DNA of 64,000 nt from Gracilibacillus salinarum (GTDB lineage Bacteria > Bacillota > Bacilli > Bacillales > Amphibacillaceae). The notes beneath the pieces were generated by a model. The model was given only the letters and a program-made list of their open reading frames with translations, ran no database searches and was not told the origin of the DNA. Below, in pieces: positions 36,893 to 49,986 of this stretch. The stretch's first letter is position 1. Every line of letters starts with the position of its first letter. Both the position numbers and the translations under genes were made by a program. Where the stretch lies: positions 3,854,001-3,918,000 of the forward strand of contig NZ_CP095071.1 of NCBI RefSeq assembly GCF_022919575.1, given 5' to 3'.

Positions 36893-37897
36893 CTACCGCC
36901 CCTCATTAAACACGACAGAGATAGTCGTCCATTCCTGGATCACTGATTGAACCAGCAGCTTATGATCCAGCGCGTCACAAATCTGTTTCGCTAAATATAA
37001 TCCCATCCCGGTCGATTCGCGGACATGTCTGCCATTTTCTCCGGTGAAAAAAGGATCAAAAACACGAGTGAGATCCTGCTTGGCAATCCCGATACCATGA
37101 TCCTGAACGGCTAACACAATCTGATCATTCTCTATACGCGTTCGAAAAAGAATGGTGTCATTGCTATGCTGCGAATATTTAATCGCATTACTTGTGACCT
37201 GCTCGAGGACAAAGCCGAGCCACTTCTGGTCCGAATAGACAGTAAGTGACGGGTCCATATCAATCTTTGGATAGACACGATGCCGGATGAAGCTTGACTT
37301 GTATTCCTGAATGATACTCCGCACCAGCTCAGCTAACACGATTTTTTCAACATGAAAATCACGTTCAAACTGCTGGAGTCGTGATTGGTACAAAGCGAGT
37401 TGGAGGCCGTGCTTGATCCTGTCTAATTCTTCATCAAGATTCTGCTTCAAGGCAGGTGGCAAATGGGTCTCTTCCTTGTCGATCGTTAACCGCATCACTG
37501 ATAAAGGCGTCTTCATTTGATGAATCCATTGCTGCATAAACAGTGTTTCCTGTTTTTTCTCATGATGGAATCTTTCAAGCTCTTGCTTGTAGTAATCATA
37601 TTGCTTCTCGTAATGCTCCTTTAATTGAGTGGTCAGCTGATCTGGCGTATCCGGAAGCCAAGCGGTTTCTGACGCATCACTGGCCGCATAACGATATATG
37701 TCCCGAAACCTAAAGTAACGGTACAAATGATAGACGATTTGGAAAAATGTCACGATCAACAGCATATAACCGTACGTGCTCGCACCGATTTCTCCTCCAG
37801 ATAAGGAGCTGCCGAGTTCCGCAATCACCATGACAATCCCAATCTGACTGTAAAAAAAGATAACAGCACCGATCTGATCTTTTATATAGGCGATCAT
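36893..37897 (-). CDS. BceS-type intramembrane-sensing histidine kinase
   Basis: 334 residues. Two N-terminal helices with almost no extracellular loop, then HisKA-like H-box WIHQMKTPLSVMRL, N-box NAIKYS, G-boxes DHGIGI and GMGLYLAKQ. The ATG at 37897 overlaps the stop of the regulator gene (ATGA). Senses flux through the BceAB-type transporter by known analogy. Confidence 0.93.
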   Translation of the reverse strand: MIAYIKDQIGAVIFFYSQIGIVMVIAELGSSLSGGEIGASTYGYMLLIVTFFQIVYHLYRYFRFRDIYRYAASDASETAWLPDTPDQLTTQLKEHYEKQYDYYKQELERFHHEKKQETLFMQQWIHQMKTPLSVMRLTIDKEETHLPPALKQNLDEELDRIKHGLQLALYQSRLQQFERDFHVEKIVLAELVRSIIQEYKSSFIRHRVYPKIDMDPSLTVYSDQKWLGFVLEQVTSNAIKYSQHSNDTILFRTRIENDQIVLAVQDHGIGIAKQDLTRVFDPFFTGENGRHVRESTGMGLYLAKQICDALDHKLLVQSVIQEWTTISVVFNEGR

Positions 37898-38595
37898 TGC
37901 AAGGTCTCCCACACGTTCACTAGTTTATAACCAGCACCGCGGATCGTGATTAAGGCAGCTTCAATACCGATATCCGCCAGCTTCTTCCGCAATCTCGTGA
38001 TATTGACACTAAGTGTATTATCATCAACAAAGTCCTGGTCATCCCATAGGCGCTCCAACAAATATTCACGGGAGAGTACTTTTTCGATGTTCGTGAGTAA
38101 CGCTTGAGCCAGCAGAAATTCCTTTTTTGTTAGTTGGATGTGCCGGGATCGAAAAGTAAGGACAAAGGAAGACGTATCAAGCTGCAGACCGCTGATGTCC
38201 ATAATCGGATTTTCTTTCTGATTGCGGTATTCACCATAGACACGGCGCATCAAACTTTTGATCTTGGCCAATACTACTTCGAGCTGGAAAGGCTTCGTAA
38301 TGTAATCATCGGCGCCATTTTCGATTGCCATAACCTGATCCATGCCGCTGTCACGAGCAGAGATAAAAATGATCGGACAGTTACTCAGTGCCCGTATTTT
38401 TCTGCACCAGTAAAAACCATCGAACCGTGGCAGGTTAATATCTAATAAGACAAGATGCGGATCTTCACCTTTAAATTCCTGATCAATTCGATCAAAGTCT
38501 TTAACAGTTGCAACATCATAATCGTATTTATGTAAAAAATCAGCGAGAATATCACAAATTTTCCGATCATCTTCCACTATATAAATTCGCCGCAT
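37894..38595 (-). CDS. BceR-type response regulator (OmpR family)
   Basis: 233 residues. Receiver domain with phospho-acceptor Asp in VLLDINLPRFDG, switch residues SAR and K in ITKPF, then a winged-helix DNA-binding domain (LTKKEFLLAQALL; VDDNTLSVNITRLRKKL). It should bind the operator at 36706-36719 and activate the transporter genes. First gene of the two-component operon. Confidence 0.93.
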   Translation of the reverse strand: MRRIYIVEDDRKICDILADFLHKYDYDVATVKDFDRIDQEFKGEDPHLVLLDINLPRFDGFYWCRKIRALSNCPIIFISARDSGMDQVMAIENGADDYITKPFQLEVVLAKIKSLMRRVYGEYRNQKENPIMDISGLQLDTSSFVLTFRSRHIQLTKKEFLLAQALLTNIEKVLSREYLLERLWDDQDFVDDNTLSVNITRLRKKLADIGIEAALITIRGAGYKLVNVWETLQ

Positions 38596-38663
38596 TCGTC
38601 ATCACTCCTATTTTTCCATCGTATACTAAAAAAAGGGAAAAATAAAATAGGAGGGGGATTAAG

Positions 38664-39077
38664 ATGATCGGTTTCGTATCGATATTGCTGATCGTGGTTT
38701 TATTAATTGGCAGCTTATATGCGTTTATATTTGGAAAAGCCCATCAACGCAGTTATTTTTCCTATGAAATGTTTTATACGTTGCTTGCTGTTTATTTTAC
38801 GGTACTGACTTCATTCGCGTGTTTATATTTTGTCCTATCGTTTCAAGGAGTGTTGTTATTGGATGATGGCAGGCTGGATCAATTACCACCACTCGAAACA
38901 TTGGCACATTCGTTCTATTTCAGTGGGGTCACATTAATGACAGTCGGTTATGGCGATATTACACCGATTGGATGGGGAAGGTTACTAGCACTGATCGAAT
39001 CGCTGATCGGTTACATCTTACCTCCGGCATTTTTTCTGAAAATATGGCAAGGAAATGATAAAAGAGATGTGTATTAG
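38664..39077 (+). CDS. Two-pore-helix ion channel family protein (K+ channel)
   Basis: 137 residues with three to four hydrophobic segments and the K+ selectivity filter TVGYGD between the last two. A GYGDITPIGWGRLLA continuation is typical of Ion_trans_2. AGGAGGGGG precedes the ATG. No RCK domain is attached, so gating is not evident. Confidence 0.85.
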   Translation: MIGFVSILLIVVLLIGSLYAFIFGKAHQRSYFSYEMFYTLLAVYFTVLTSFACLYFVLSFQGVLLLDDGRLDQLPPLETLAHSFYFSGVTLMTVGYGDITPIGWGRLLALIESLIGYILPPAFFLKIWQGNDKRDVY

Positions 39078-39137
39078 TTGAGTGTTATGCTATTTTCAGA
39101 TACGCTAGCAGTAAGAAATGATTGTGGAGGTGTCTAC

Positions 39138-39605
39138 ATGACAGTTGAAGTAGGACAAGCAGTAGAGAATTTTGCACTAACAAATAATAAAGGTGAAAAA
39201 GTAAACCTATCCGATTACAAAGGCAAACATGTTGTACTTTATTTCTATCCAAAAGACGATACACCAGGATGTACGACAGAAGCTTGTGATTTCCGCGATA
39301 ATTATGAAAGCTTCCAAGACTTAGACGCAGTTATTCTTGGTATTAGCCCGGATTCAGAAGAAAGTCACAAGAAATTCATTGATAAACATGAATTACCGTT
39401 TGAATTGCTAGTCGATGAGGACAAGGAAGTTGCTGAACAATTTGGCGTATGGCAATTGAAGAAGAAATTCGGCAATGAATATATGGGAATTGTTCGTTCG
39501 ACTTTCATCATTGATAAAGAAGGTGTCCTTCGACAAGAGTTCCGTAATGTACAAGTAAAAGGACATGTCGAAAAAGCGTTAAATTATATTCGCGAAGAAT
39601 TATAA
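39138..39605 (+). CDS. bcp: Thiol peroxidase, BCP/PrxQ type
   Basis: 155 residues. Peroxiredoxin reducing peroxides through the peroxidatic cysteine in YPKDDTPGCTTEACDF; C45 and C50 spacing fits the BCP/PrxQ group, with the second Cys as resolving. GGAGGTG precedes ATG 39138. It lies two genes before perR, the peroxide regulator, as ygaF does in B. subtilis. Confidence 0.94.
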   Translation: MTVEVGQAVENFALTNNKGEKVNLSDYKGKHVVLYFYPKDDTPGCTTEACDFRDNYESFQDLDAVILGISPDSEESHKKFIDKHELPFELLVDEDKEVAEQFGVWQLKKKFGNEYMGIVRSTFIIDKEGVLRQEFRNVQVKGHVEKALNYIREEL

Positions 39606-39613
39606 AATAACTT

Positions 39614-39650
39614 AGAAAGTGTAAGCATGTGCAGTGCTTACACTTTTTTA
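39614..39650 (+). terminator. bcp terminator
   Basis: AAAGTGTAAGCA/TGCTTACACTTT stem with a T run. Confidence 0.85.
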
Positions 39651-39674
39651 CACGACAAAAAGGTGGTAGGGACG

Positions 39675-40232
39675 ATGCGAATTTATACCAGGTCCGGTGA
39701 CAAAGGGCAAACCTCCCTGATCTATGGCAAGCGGGTGCCGAAAAATCATCTGCGAGTCGAAGCGTATGGCACGTGTGATGAAGTCAATGCTGTCATTGGC
39801 CAGGCGATTAGCTTAATTGAAGCAATCGATTTTAAAAATAGGCAAAGAATGCTGCATGAACTGGATCATGTTCAGACGATTTTATTCCATGTTGGTTCAG
39901 AATTAGCAACAACCAAGGATAAAGAGGTAACCTGGCAACTGCAAGCACGCCATATTACACAATTAGAAGAACAAATCGACAGCTGGCAGGAAGAGCTGCC
40001 AGAATTACGTAACTTTATTTTACCCTCGGGGCATCAGGCGGCAAGCTCTTTGCATCACGCACGAACGGTTGCAAGACGAGCGGAGAGGCTGGCAGTTGGT
40101 CTGCAGGAGGAGTTAACCGATTCGTTAGCTATTACGTATTTGAATCGGCTATCGGATTATCTCTTTGTCGTGGCGCGCTCTGTCAATAATTTCATGGGTG
40201 TTGAAGAAAAGCCGTTAAAAGCGGATGTCTAG
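39675..40232 (+). CDS. pduO: PduO-type cob(I)alamin adenosyltransferase
   Basis: 185 residues. Makes adenosylcobalamin from cob(I)alamin and ATP. N-terminal ATP motif YTRSGDKGQTSLIYGKRV, EAYGTCDEVNAVIG and the cofactor motif ARTVARRAERLAV. ATG 39675 with GGTGGTAGGG upstream. Not part of the B. subtilis gene order at this site, so inserted or lost elsewhere. Confidence 0.92.
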   Translation: MRIYTRSGDKGQTSLIYGKRVPKNHLRVEAYGTCDEVNAVIGQAISLIEAIDFKNRQRMLHELDHVQTILFHVGSELATTKDKEVTWQLQARHITQLEEQIDSWQEELPELRNFILPSGHQAASSLHHARTVARRAERLAVGLQEELTDSLAITYLNRLSDYLFVVARSVNNFMGVEEKPLKADV

Positions 40233-40263
40233 CATAATTTTGCTGTGAGCACGTATACTTATA

Positions 40264-40310
40264 TTGACAGAACATGTACTTAAGGAGTACACTAATTATA
40301 AGAATTATAA
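40264..40310 (+). promoter_or_regulatory. perR promoter with PerR box
   Basis: TTGACA (40264-40269), 18 bp, TACACT (40288-40293), followed at once by TTATAAGAATTATAA (40296-40310), a one-mismatch match to the PerR box. Negative autoregulation is expected. Confidence 0.85.
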
Positions 40311-40402
40311 AGTGATAATTGTGTTAATACTGGTACTGTTTTAAATTAGTGCTAATTTTTGGCACAAATAACTTTTACTAATTATGTAGGAAAGTGAGGT
40401 GC

Positions 40403-40852
40403 ATGGCGGTGTCTGAACATATGCTACAAGAAGCAGTAGAAAAACTGAAATCATCAGGCGTTCGTATTACACCACAGCGTCATGCGGTGTTGGAATTCTT
40501 ACTGAATGCTGAGACTCACCCTACTGCTGATGATATTTATAAAGCGTTAGAAGGAAAGTTTCCGAATATGAGTGTGGCAACTGTATATAACAATTTACGT
40601 GTTTTCCGTGAAATCGGGTTAGTACGTGAATTGCCATATGGTGATTCTTCTAGTCGTTTTGACGTTAATACATCCAAGCATTATCACATCATTTGTGAGA
40701 GCTGCGGCAAGATTGTGGACTTCCACTACCCAAGTCTTGATGAGGTAGAGTCATTAGCAGAGCAAATCACAGGGTTTGATGTAAGCCATCACCGAATGGA
40801 AGTATACGGTGTTTGCCAGGAATGCAAAAAAGAAAAGAAACAAATCGTTTAA
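40403..40852 (+). CDS. perR: Peroxide-responsive repressor PerR (Fur family)
   Basis: 149 residues (GTG 40409 is an alternative start with better spacing to GAGG). Metal-dependent repressor inactivated by H2O2 through histidine oxidation. Winged helix [13 protein letters not shown] and [14 protein letters not shown]; regulatory metal ligands near [20 protein letters not shown]; structural zinc site from two CxxC pairs (CESCGK and CQECKK). Gene order bcp-perR-ygzB-ygxA is that of B. subtilis. Confidence 0.95.
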   Translation: MAVSEHMLQEAVEKLKSSGVRITPQRHAVLEFLLNAETHPTADDIYKALEGKFPNMSVATVYNNLRVFREIGLVRELPYGDSSSRFDVNTSKHYHIICESCGKIVDFHYPSLDEVESLAEQITGFDVSHHRMEVYGVCQECKKEKKQIV

Positions 40853-40857
40853 TGTTC

Positions 40858-40891
40858 AAACACACGGTCTAAGCTGCCGTGTGTTTTTTTG
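40858..40891 (+). terminator. perR terminator
   Basis: ACACACGG/CCGTGTGT stem followed by seven T. Beyond it, 40892-41075 contains no gene. Confidence 0.85.
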
Positions 40892-41075
40892 TGCGATAAG
40901 AGCTGAGGATAAGAAAATATACAATGACTGTTATTGAGGATTAAATAAAAGAAAATGGCGTCCTTATAATAATGCAGATCATGTAATGCTCAGTTTTGTA
41001 CCGATTGTGAAATATCTAGATTGAGAAATGCATTATATAATCCGTATTACAGGGGTTTGTTATATAAAAATATAA

Positions 41076-41112
41076 AGAAACGCCGCTGAATAGGTTAGCG
41101 GCGTTTCTTCTT
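41076..41112 (-). terminator. ygzB terminator overlapping the gene end
   Basis: GAAACGCCGCT/AGCGGCGTTTC stem; the last basic codons of ygzB form one arm. Confidence 0.8.
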
Positions 41113-41451
41113 ATTGTAGCTTTCATCGAATTCTTTACCTTCAAGATCCTTGTCCATTGTTAGTGGTTGTCTGCAATGCATACAGGCATCGACACGTCCG
41201 AGCATTTTCGTCGGTTTCTCACAGCTTGGACAAATAATCTGGACAGCCCTTGTAGAAAGAAGACCGATCCAGAAATATACGACCGAACTGAAGACGACGG
41301 ATAACGTCCCGAGAATCATGAACACAAGCATCAGCCACTGAATATCTTTAAACAATAGTCCAACGTACATAATAATGAAACCAATGAACACAAGAGACAA
41401 TGCGAAGGTTCGAATTCTATTTATTTTATTTTTATAGGTGATTTCAGCCAT
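41095..41451 (-). CDS. ygzB: YgzB family protein (DUF2614), zinc-ribbon membrane protein
   Basis: 118 residues: two membrane helices (about 16-36 and 40-65), then a cytoplasmic zinc ribbon with CPSC and CMHC pairs and a basic tail. ATG 41451 follows GGGGGAAGG. Function unknown; conserved next to perR in Bacillaceae. Confidence 0.9.
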   Translation of the reverse strand: MAEITYKNKINRIRTFALSLVFIGFIIMYVGLLFKDIQWLMLVFMILGTLSVVFSSVVYFWIGLLSTRAVQIICPSCEKPTKMLGRVDACMHCRQPLTMDKDLEGKEFDESYNKKKRR

Positions 41452-41659
41452 TAGCCTTCCCCCAAATATATTATGTCGATTGTAGTATAGCATAATTAAT
41501 AAGAAAATGCTTGCAACCGGTTAACGAATATTGAATAATAGATGTTTATCCTTCACAAAAAAGGGTAATAAGATATGAATTTATAAAAATTTCTTGAATT
41601 TGAAGGGATTCGGCATTTTTTATCGAAATATATTATGTATGAGTAAAGGGGGAGACTCA

Positions 41660-42532
41660 ATGGAAGATATGTTACGCCCGATTTATCAGGAAAGGGCAAG
41701 TAACCGTAATACTCTGGGCATTCTGATCATGGAGAAAAAGAAAACGATTAGTCCGGAGACTGATAATTTTGATTCGATATTGTTAGTGGTGGTACAGGAT
41801 TTAGAAGAACAATGGATCGTAAAGCATTATGAGTTCAAGGAGCAATCAGCAGCACTTCATGTCATTGACAGGGATCTATTAGAGGAATGGATTGAAACTA
41901 GTTCCTATCGAAGAGCGGTGGAATGGGTGATTGACGGAAAGGTTATTTTTGACCGCAATGAGTATGTAGCTAATTTAAAAGAAACATTGCGTGTATTTCC
42001 TCATGAACAAAGGAAGTTACGATTAGCTATCGAATTTTCGAAACTGACAAGAAGCTATAGTGAAGCACGTAATTTGTATGAATCGGGTAATTTTCTTGAT
42101 GCATATAGCAGATTGTTAAGGTCGTTACATTACTTAGGGCGAATTGCTATATTGGAGAAAGGTTATCATCCTGAAGTGATGGTATGGCATCAGGTGAAAC
42201 GAATTGATCCCGAAATATATAAGCTATATGAAGAATTAGTGAGAAGTACAGAAGAAACACAGAAACGTGTAGAATTAATGATGATTGCCATAGACTTTGC
42301 CTTGAACAAACGCACAGAACAATGTGCAGAGCATTTACTCGAAGTCATGCAGACGAAGGATACGCCGTGGGGATTTGGAGAGCTTAAGACACATCCCAAT
42401 GTAGAACCGTATACGTATGATCTGGTAAGTGCGATTGAATATTTAGTTGGAAAGAATGTCATTGAAGTTGTTCTGGAAGAGACAAAGAGTAAAACCATTC
42501 GACATCGTAAATATCGAGTATCTCAAGGGTAA
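41660..42532 (+). CDS. ygxA: YgxA-family nucleotidyltransferase-like protein
   Basis: 290 residues. Nucleotidyltransferase-like fold with a helical C-terminal half; the metal-binding aspartates of active enzymes are not obvious. GGGGGAG precedes ATG 41660. Always found directly before an rRNA operon in B. subtilis relatives. Function unknown. Confidence 0.9.
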   Translation: MEDMLRPIYQERASNRNTLGILIMEKKKTISPETDNFDSILLVVVQDLEEQWIVKHYEFKEQSAALHVIDRDLLEEWIETSSYRRAVEWVIDGKVIFDRNEYVANLKETLRVFPHEQRKLRLAIEFSKLTRSYSEARNLYESGNFLDAYSRLLRSLHYLGRIAILEKGYHPEVMVWHQVKRIDPEIYKLYEELVRSTEETQKRVELMMIAIDFALNKRTEQCAEHLLEVMQTKDTPWGFGELKTHPNVEPYTYDLVSAIEYLVGKNVIEVVLEETKSKTIRHRKYRVSQG

Positions 42533-42557
42533 AAGCCTTATGCTTTTGCTTTTTTTG
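42531..42557 (+). terminator. ygxA terminator
   Basis: Short AAAAGC/GCTTTT hairpin followed by a seven-T run. Confidence 0.6.
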
Positions 42558-42732
42558 TATGATAGGAATGAATAAGAAACATTACAGCACTCCGTGTGTT
42601 TGCAATTCTACTATAAGAATATATAGGAATCTGGGAAAGTGATGCACACATTTAAATGGGCAGCATATACTGCTTTTGTTGGCGTCGGATGTAATGGAGA
42701 TAATAGAGTTTAAAAGAAATTAAAAAAAGTTA

Positions 42733-42962
42733 TTGACACCTATGGGAACCCCATGGTATATTATTAGACGTCGCTGAAAACGACAGAGCAATTTTATCAT
42801 CAACAACTTCGGAAATTAACTTAAAAAAGTTATTGACATCAACTTCAATAGTTGGTATGATATAAAAGCTGTCGCAAAAACAGCAAAACAATTTCATCTC
42901 AAACAGCTTCGGAAAAAACATTTTAAAAAGTTGTTGACATCGAATTTGAGAGATGATAGAAT
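42733..42962 (+). promoter_or_regulatory. Three tandem rRNA operon promoters
   Basis: P1 TTGACA 42733-42738 / TATATT 42757-42762 (18 bp); P2 TTGACA 42833-42838 / TATGAT 42856-42861 (17 bp); P3 TTGACA 42934-42939 / TAGAAT 42957-42962 (17 bp). Spaced almost exactly 100 bp apart. Each is followed by a related GCTGTC-x-CAAAAACAGC hairpin, so the block arose by duplication. Confidence 0.9.
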
Positions 42963-43082
42963 ATAAAAGCTGTCTCAAAAAACAGCGAATCAAAACGAAA
43001 CATTTTGATCTTTGAAAACTGAACAAAACAACCAGTATGAATTAATAAACAAGCTAGCTTATAGAAGCGAGCGCAAGTCAAC

Positions 43083-44651
<1,569 letters not shown>

Positions 44652-44861
44652 ATTATAGGAACACCTTTTACAAGGTGACAAAATCATACTTGGTTGTTTG
44701 GTTCAGTTTTGAGAGATCAATTCTCTCTTGAACTTGTACCTTGAAAACTAGATAAGAATAATCAGGACGTGGAAGCAACTGCTGGTCAGCTGTGGAAACG
44801 AAACTGATGACAAGACATCAAACAATAACCAACGACTTTTTCATTGAAGTAAAGTAAGTAT

Positions 44862-47773
<2,912 letters not shown>

Positions 47774-47901
47774 TATAACATGTTTCAACGGTGTTGTTGA
47801 TGTCAAAAATTCTTATCTAGTTTTGAAAGTATTTTTGAATTTATACTTGATTTTTTCAAAATACATAGTATAATATTCCTTGTCACTAAAAACAGTACAG
47901 G

Positions 47902-48018
47902 CTTGGTAGCGATAGCGAAGAGGTCACACCTGTTCCCATGCCGAACACAGTAGTTAAGCTCTTCAGCGCCCATGGTAGTTGGGGCTCGCGCCCCTGCAAG
48001 AGTAGGACGTTGCCAAGC
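47902..48018 (+). rRNA. rrf: 5S ribosomal RNA
   Basis: Conserved GATAGCGAAGAGGTCACACC and GTAGTTAAGCTCTTCAGCGC blocks, closed by the CTTGG/CCAAG terminal stem. Confidence 0.96.
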
Positions 48019-48031
48019 AATTTCATTCCAT

Positions 48032-48106
48032 TCCACAGTAGCTCAGTGGTAGAGCAATCGGCTGTTAACCGATCGGTCGTAGGTTCGAATCCTACCTGTG
48101 GAGCCA
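48032..48106 (+). tRNA. tRNA-Asn (GTT)
   Basis: Anticodon loop CTGTTAA; acceptor TCCACAG/CTGTGGA; CCA encoded. First of the 14-gene cluster. Confidence 0.96.
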
Positions 48107-48108
48107 AT

Positions 48109-48200
48109 GGAGAGCTGTCCGAGTGGTCGAAGGAGCACGATTGGAAATCGTGTGTGCGGTCAACGCCGTACCGAGGGTTCGAATCCCTCGCTCTCCGCCA
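48109..48200 (+). tRNA. tRNA-Ser (GGA)
   Basis: Class II tRNA with long variable arm; anticodon loop TTGGAAA; CCA encoded. Confidence 0.95.
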
Positions 48201-48211
48201 CTTTAAATATA

Positions 48212-48286
48212 GGCCCGTTGGTCAAGTGGTTAAGACACCGCCCTTTCACGGCGGTAACACGGGTTCGAATCCCGTACGGGTCACCA
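48212..48286 (+). tRNA. tRNA-Glu (TTC)
   Basis: Anticodon loop CTTTCAC; acceptor GGCCCGT/ACGGGTC; CCA encoded. Confidence 0.95.
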
Positions 48287-48329
48287 TAAATACCACTTAA
48301 CTTTCAGGAAAGTATAAATCCTTTTAAAT

Positions 48330-48405
48330 GGAGGATTAGCTCAGCTGGGAGAGCACTTGCCTTACAAGCAAGGGGTCGCAGGTTCGAGCCCTGCATCCTC
48401 CACCA
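48330..48405 (+). tRNA. tRNA-Val (TAC)
   Basis: Anticodon loop CTTACAA; acceptor GGAGGAT/ATCCTCC; CCA encoded. Confidence 0.95.
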
Positions 48406-48432
48406 TTTAAAAATTAACATTTTTCATATCAT

Positions 48433-48509
<77 letters not shown>

Positions 48510-48580
48510 AATTTTCTTACTACGTTGAAATAACTTCTTCGAAAGAAAATGATTGTAGTGCCCTTGGGTGCAACTAAAAT

Positions 48581-48657
48581 GGTCCGGTAGTTCAGTTGGT
48601 TAGAATGCCTGCCTGTCACGCAGGAGGTCGCGGGTTCGAGTCCCGTCCGGACCGCCA
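48581..48657 (+). tRNA. tRNA-Asp (GTC)
   Basis: Anticodon loop CTGTCAC; acceptor GGTCCGG/CCGGACC; CCA encoded. Confidence 0.95.
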
Positions 48658-48695
48658 CTTTTAAAACAGCATATCATGTTTTCATTCATTATTAT

Positions 48696-48771
<76 letters not shown>

Positions 48772-48808
48772 CTTTTAAAAAATTCACTTTTATGTTTATA
48801 TTTTTTAT

Positions 48809-48894
48809 GGAGGGATAGCGAAGTTGGCCAAACGCGGCGGACTGTAAATCCGCTCCCATCGGGTTCGTAGGTTCGAGTCCTACTCCCTCCACCA
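48809..48894 (+). tRNA. tRNA-Tyr (GTA)
   Basis: Class II tRNA with long variable arm; anticodon loop CTGTAAA; CCA encoded. Confidence 0.95.
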
Positions 48895-48923
48895 TTTAAT
48901 TTTATAGTTATATTATTTATTGT

Positions 48924-48994
48924 AGGGGTATAGTTTAACGGTAGAACAGAGGTCTCCAAAACCTCCAGTGTGGGTTCGATTCCTACTACCCCTG
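48924..48994 (+). tRNA. tRNA-Trp (CCA)
   Basis: Anticodon loop CTCCAAA; acceptor AGGGGTA/TACCCCT; the 3' CCA is not encoded. Confidence 0.94.
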
Positions 48995-49007
48995 TTTTTC
49001 TTATGAT

Positions 49008-49084
49008 GGCGATCATGGCGAAGTGGTTAACGCACCGGATTGTGGTTCCGGCACGCGTGGGTTCGATCCCCACTGGTCGCCCCA
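49008..49084 (+). tRNA. tRNA-His (GTG)
   Basis: Anticodon loop TTGTGGT; extra 5' G characteristic of tRNA-His; CCA encoded. Confidence 0.94.
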
Positions 49085-49097
49085 TTACATATTTTAT

Positions 49098-49172
49098 TGG
49101 GCTATAGCCAAGCGGTAAGGCAACGGTTTTTGGTACCGTCATGCGCTGGTTCGAATCCAGCTAGCCCAGCCA
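49098..49172 (+). tRNA. tRNA-Gln (TTG)
   Basis: Anticodon loop TTTTGGT; acceptor TGGGCTA/TAGCCCA; CCA encoded. Confidence 0.94.
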
Positions 49173-49178
49173 TTTTAT

Positions 49179-49253
49179 GCGGAAGTAGTTCAGTGGTAGA
49201 ACACCACCTTGCCAAGGTGGGGGTCGCGGGTTCGAATCCCGTCTTCCGCTCCA
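49179..49253 (+). tRNA. tRNA-Gly (GCC)
   Basis: Anticodon loop TTGCCAA; acceptor GCGGAAG/CTTCCGC; CCA encoded. Confidence 0.95.
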
Positions 49254-49303
49254 TTTGTATTTAACATATTCTAGTTTTATTTTCATATACTATATAATAT
49301 CGA

Positions 49304-49377
<74 letters not shown>

Positions 49378-49386
49378 TCATATTAT

Positions 49387-49468
49387 GCCGGTGTGGCGGA
49401 ATTGGCAGACGCGCACGACTCAAAATCGTGTTCCTCACGGAGTGTCGGTTCGACCCCGACCACCGGTA
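49387..49468 (+). tRNA. tRNA-Leu (CAA)
   Basis: Class II tRNA; anticodon loop CTCAAAA; acceptor GCCGGTG/CACCGGT. The 3' end continues TCA, so CCA is not encoded. Last gene of the cluster; the B. subtilis cluster has one more Leu gene. Confidence 0.93.
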
Positions 49469-49480
49469 TCATTTATAATA

Positions 49481-49509
49481 GTTTAGCCCTTGTGGCTAAG
49501 CTTTTTTTG
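49481..49509 (+). terminator. Terminator of the rRNA-tRNA operon
   Basis: TTAGCC/GGCTAA hairpin followed by a seven-T run. Confidence 0.8.
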
Positions 49510-49986
49510 TTTCTTCGGTCGCAAATTTGTCCCGTTTTTTGAATAAAATGACAATAGGATGCCCGAATAAGAGGAGCTAAAATAATATTTTAAAGCGAGT
49601 CGTGTTGATCATCGGACGAAAGTAGATGTGATTCTAGTGGTAGATGTATAACACCAAGTGGTAAACTTCTTGGCGATGGCTGGTACAAAAAGATGACAGA
49701 GATAGTACATATACATGTTGCGGTAATCATTGGTATGGAATTAATTCCATTATTCTTTCATGGCTTGATTTAATTTTACAGCTTGATAGTTTTCGAAATT
49801 TGCATATTAAATTTTATGAAGTGCCGGAATGGAGTGAGGAGAGGAAACAAATAGCTGAAGGGTTTAAGTAATATTTCCTAGATTCATTCAAATGAGTTCA
49901 CTGGTTCAATTCGAACATGCTTTTCTGACAATTAATCAAGAAAAACATTCATTTTGCCCACCTCCCCTTCTTATAACGTTCTATCA
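49510..49986. other. Interval with coding remnants only
   Basis: No complete gene. One plus-strand frame near 49650-49700 reads PSGKLLGDGWYKK. Another at about 49690-49870 reads SWLDLILQLDSFRN and ends EERKQIAEGFK before a stop. Neither has a ribosome binding site, and they are in different frames, so this looks like a decayed gene, family not recognised. Confidence 0.3.

Noticed and set aside
49640..49720. HicA-like toxin suggested by KLLGDGWYK
   Set aside because: The downstream GSHH motif and the rest of the fold are absent; only a few residues match.
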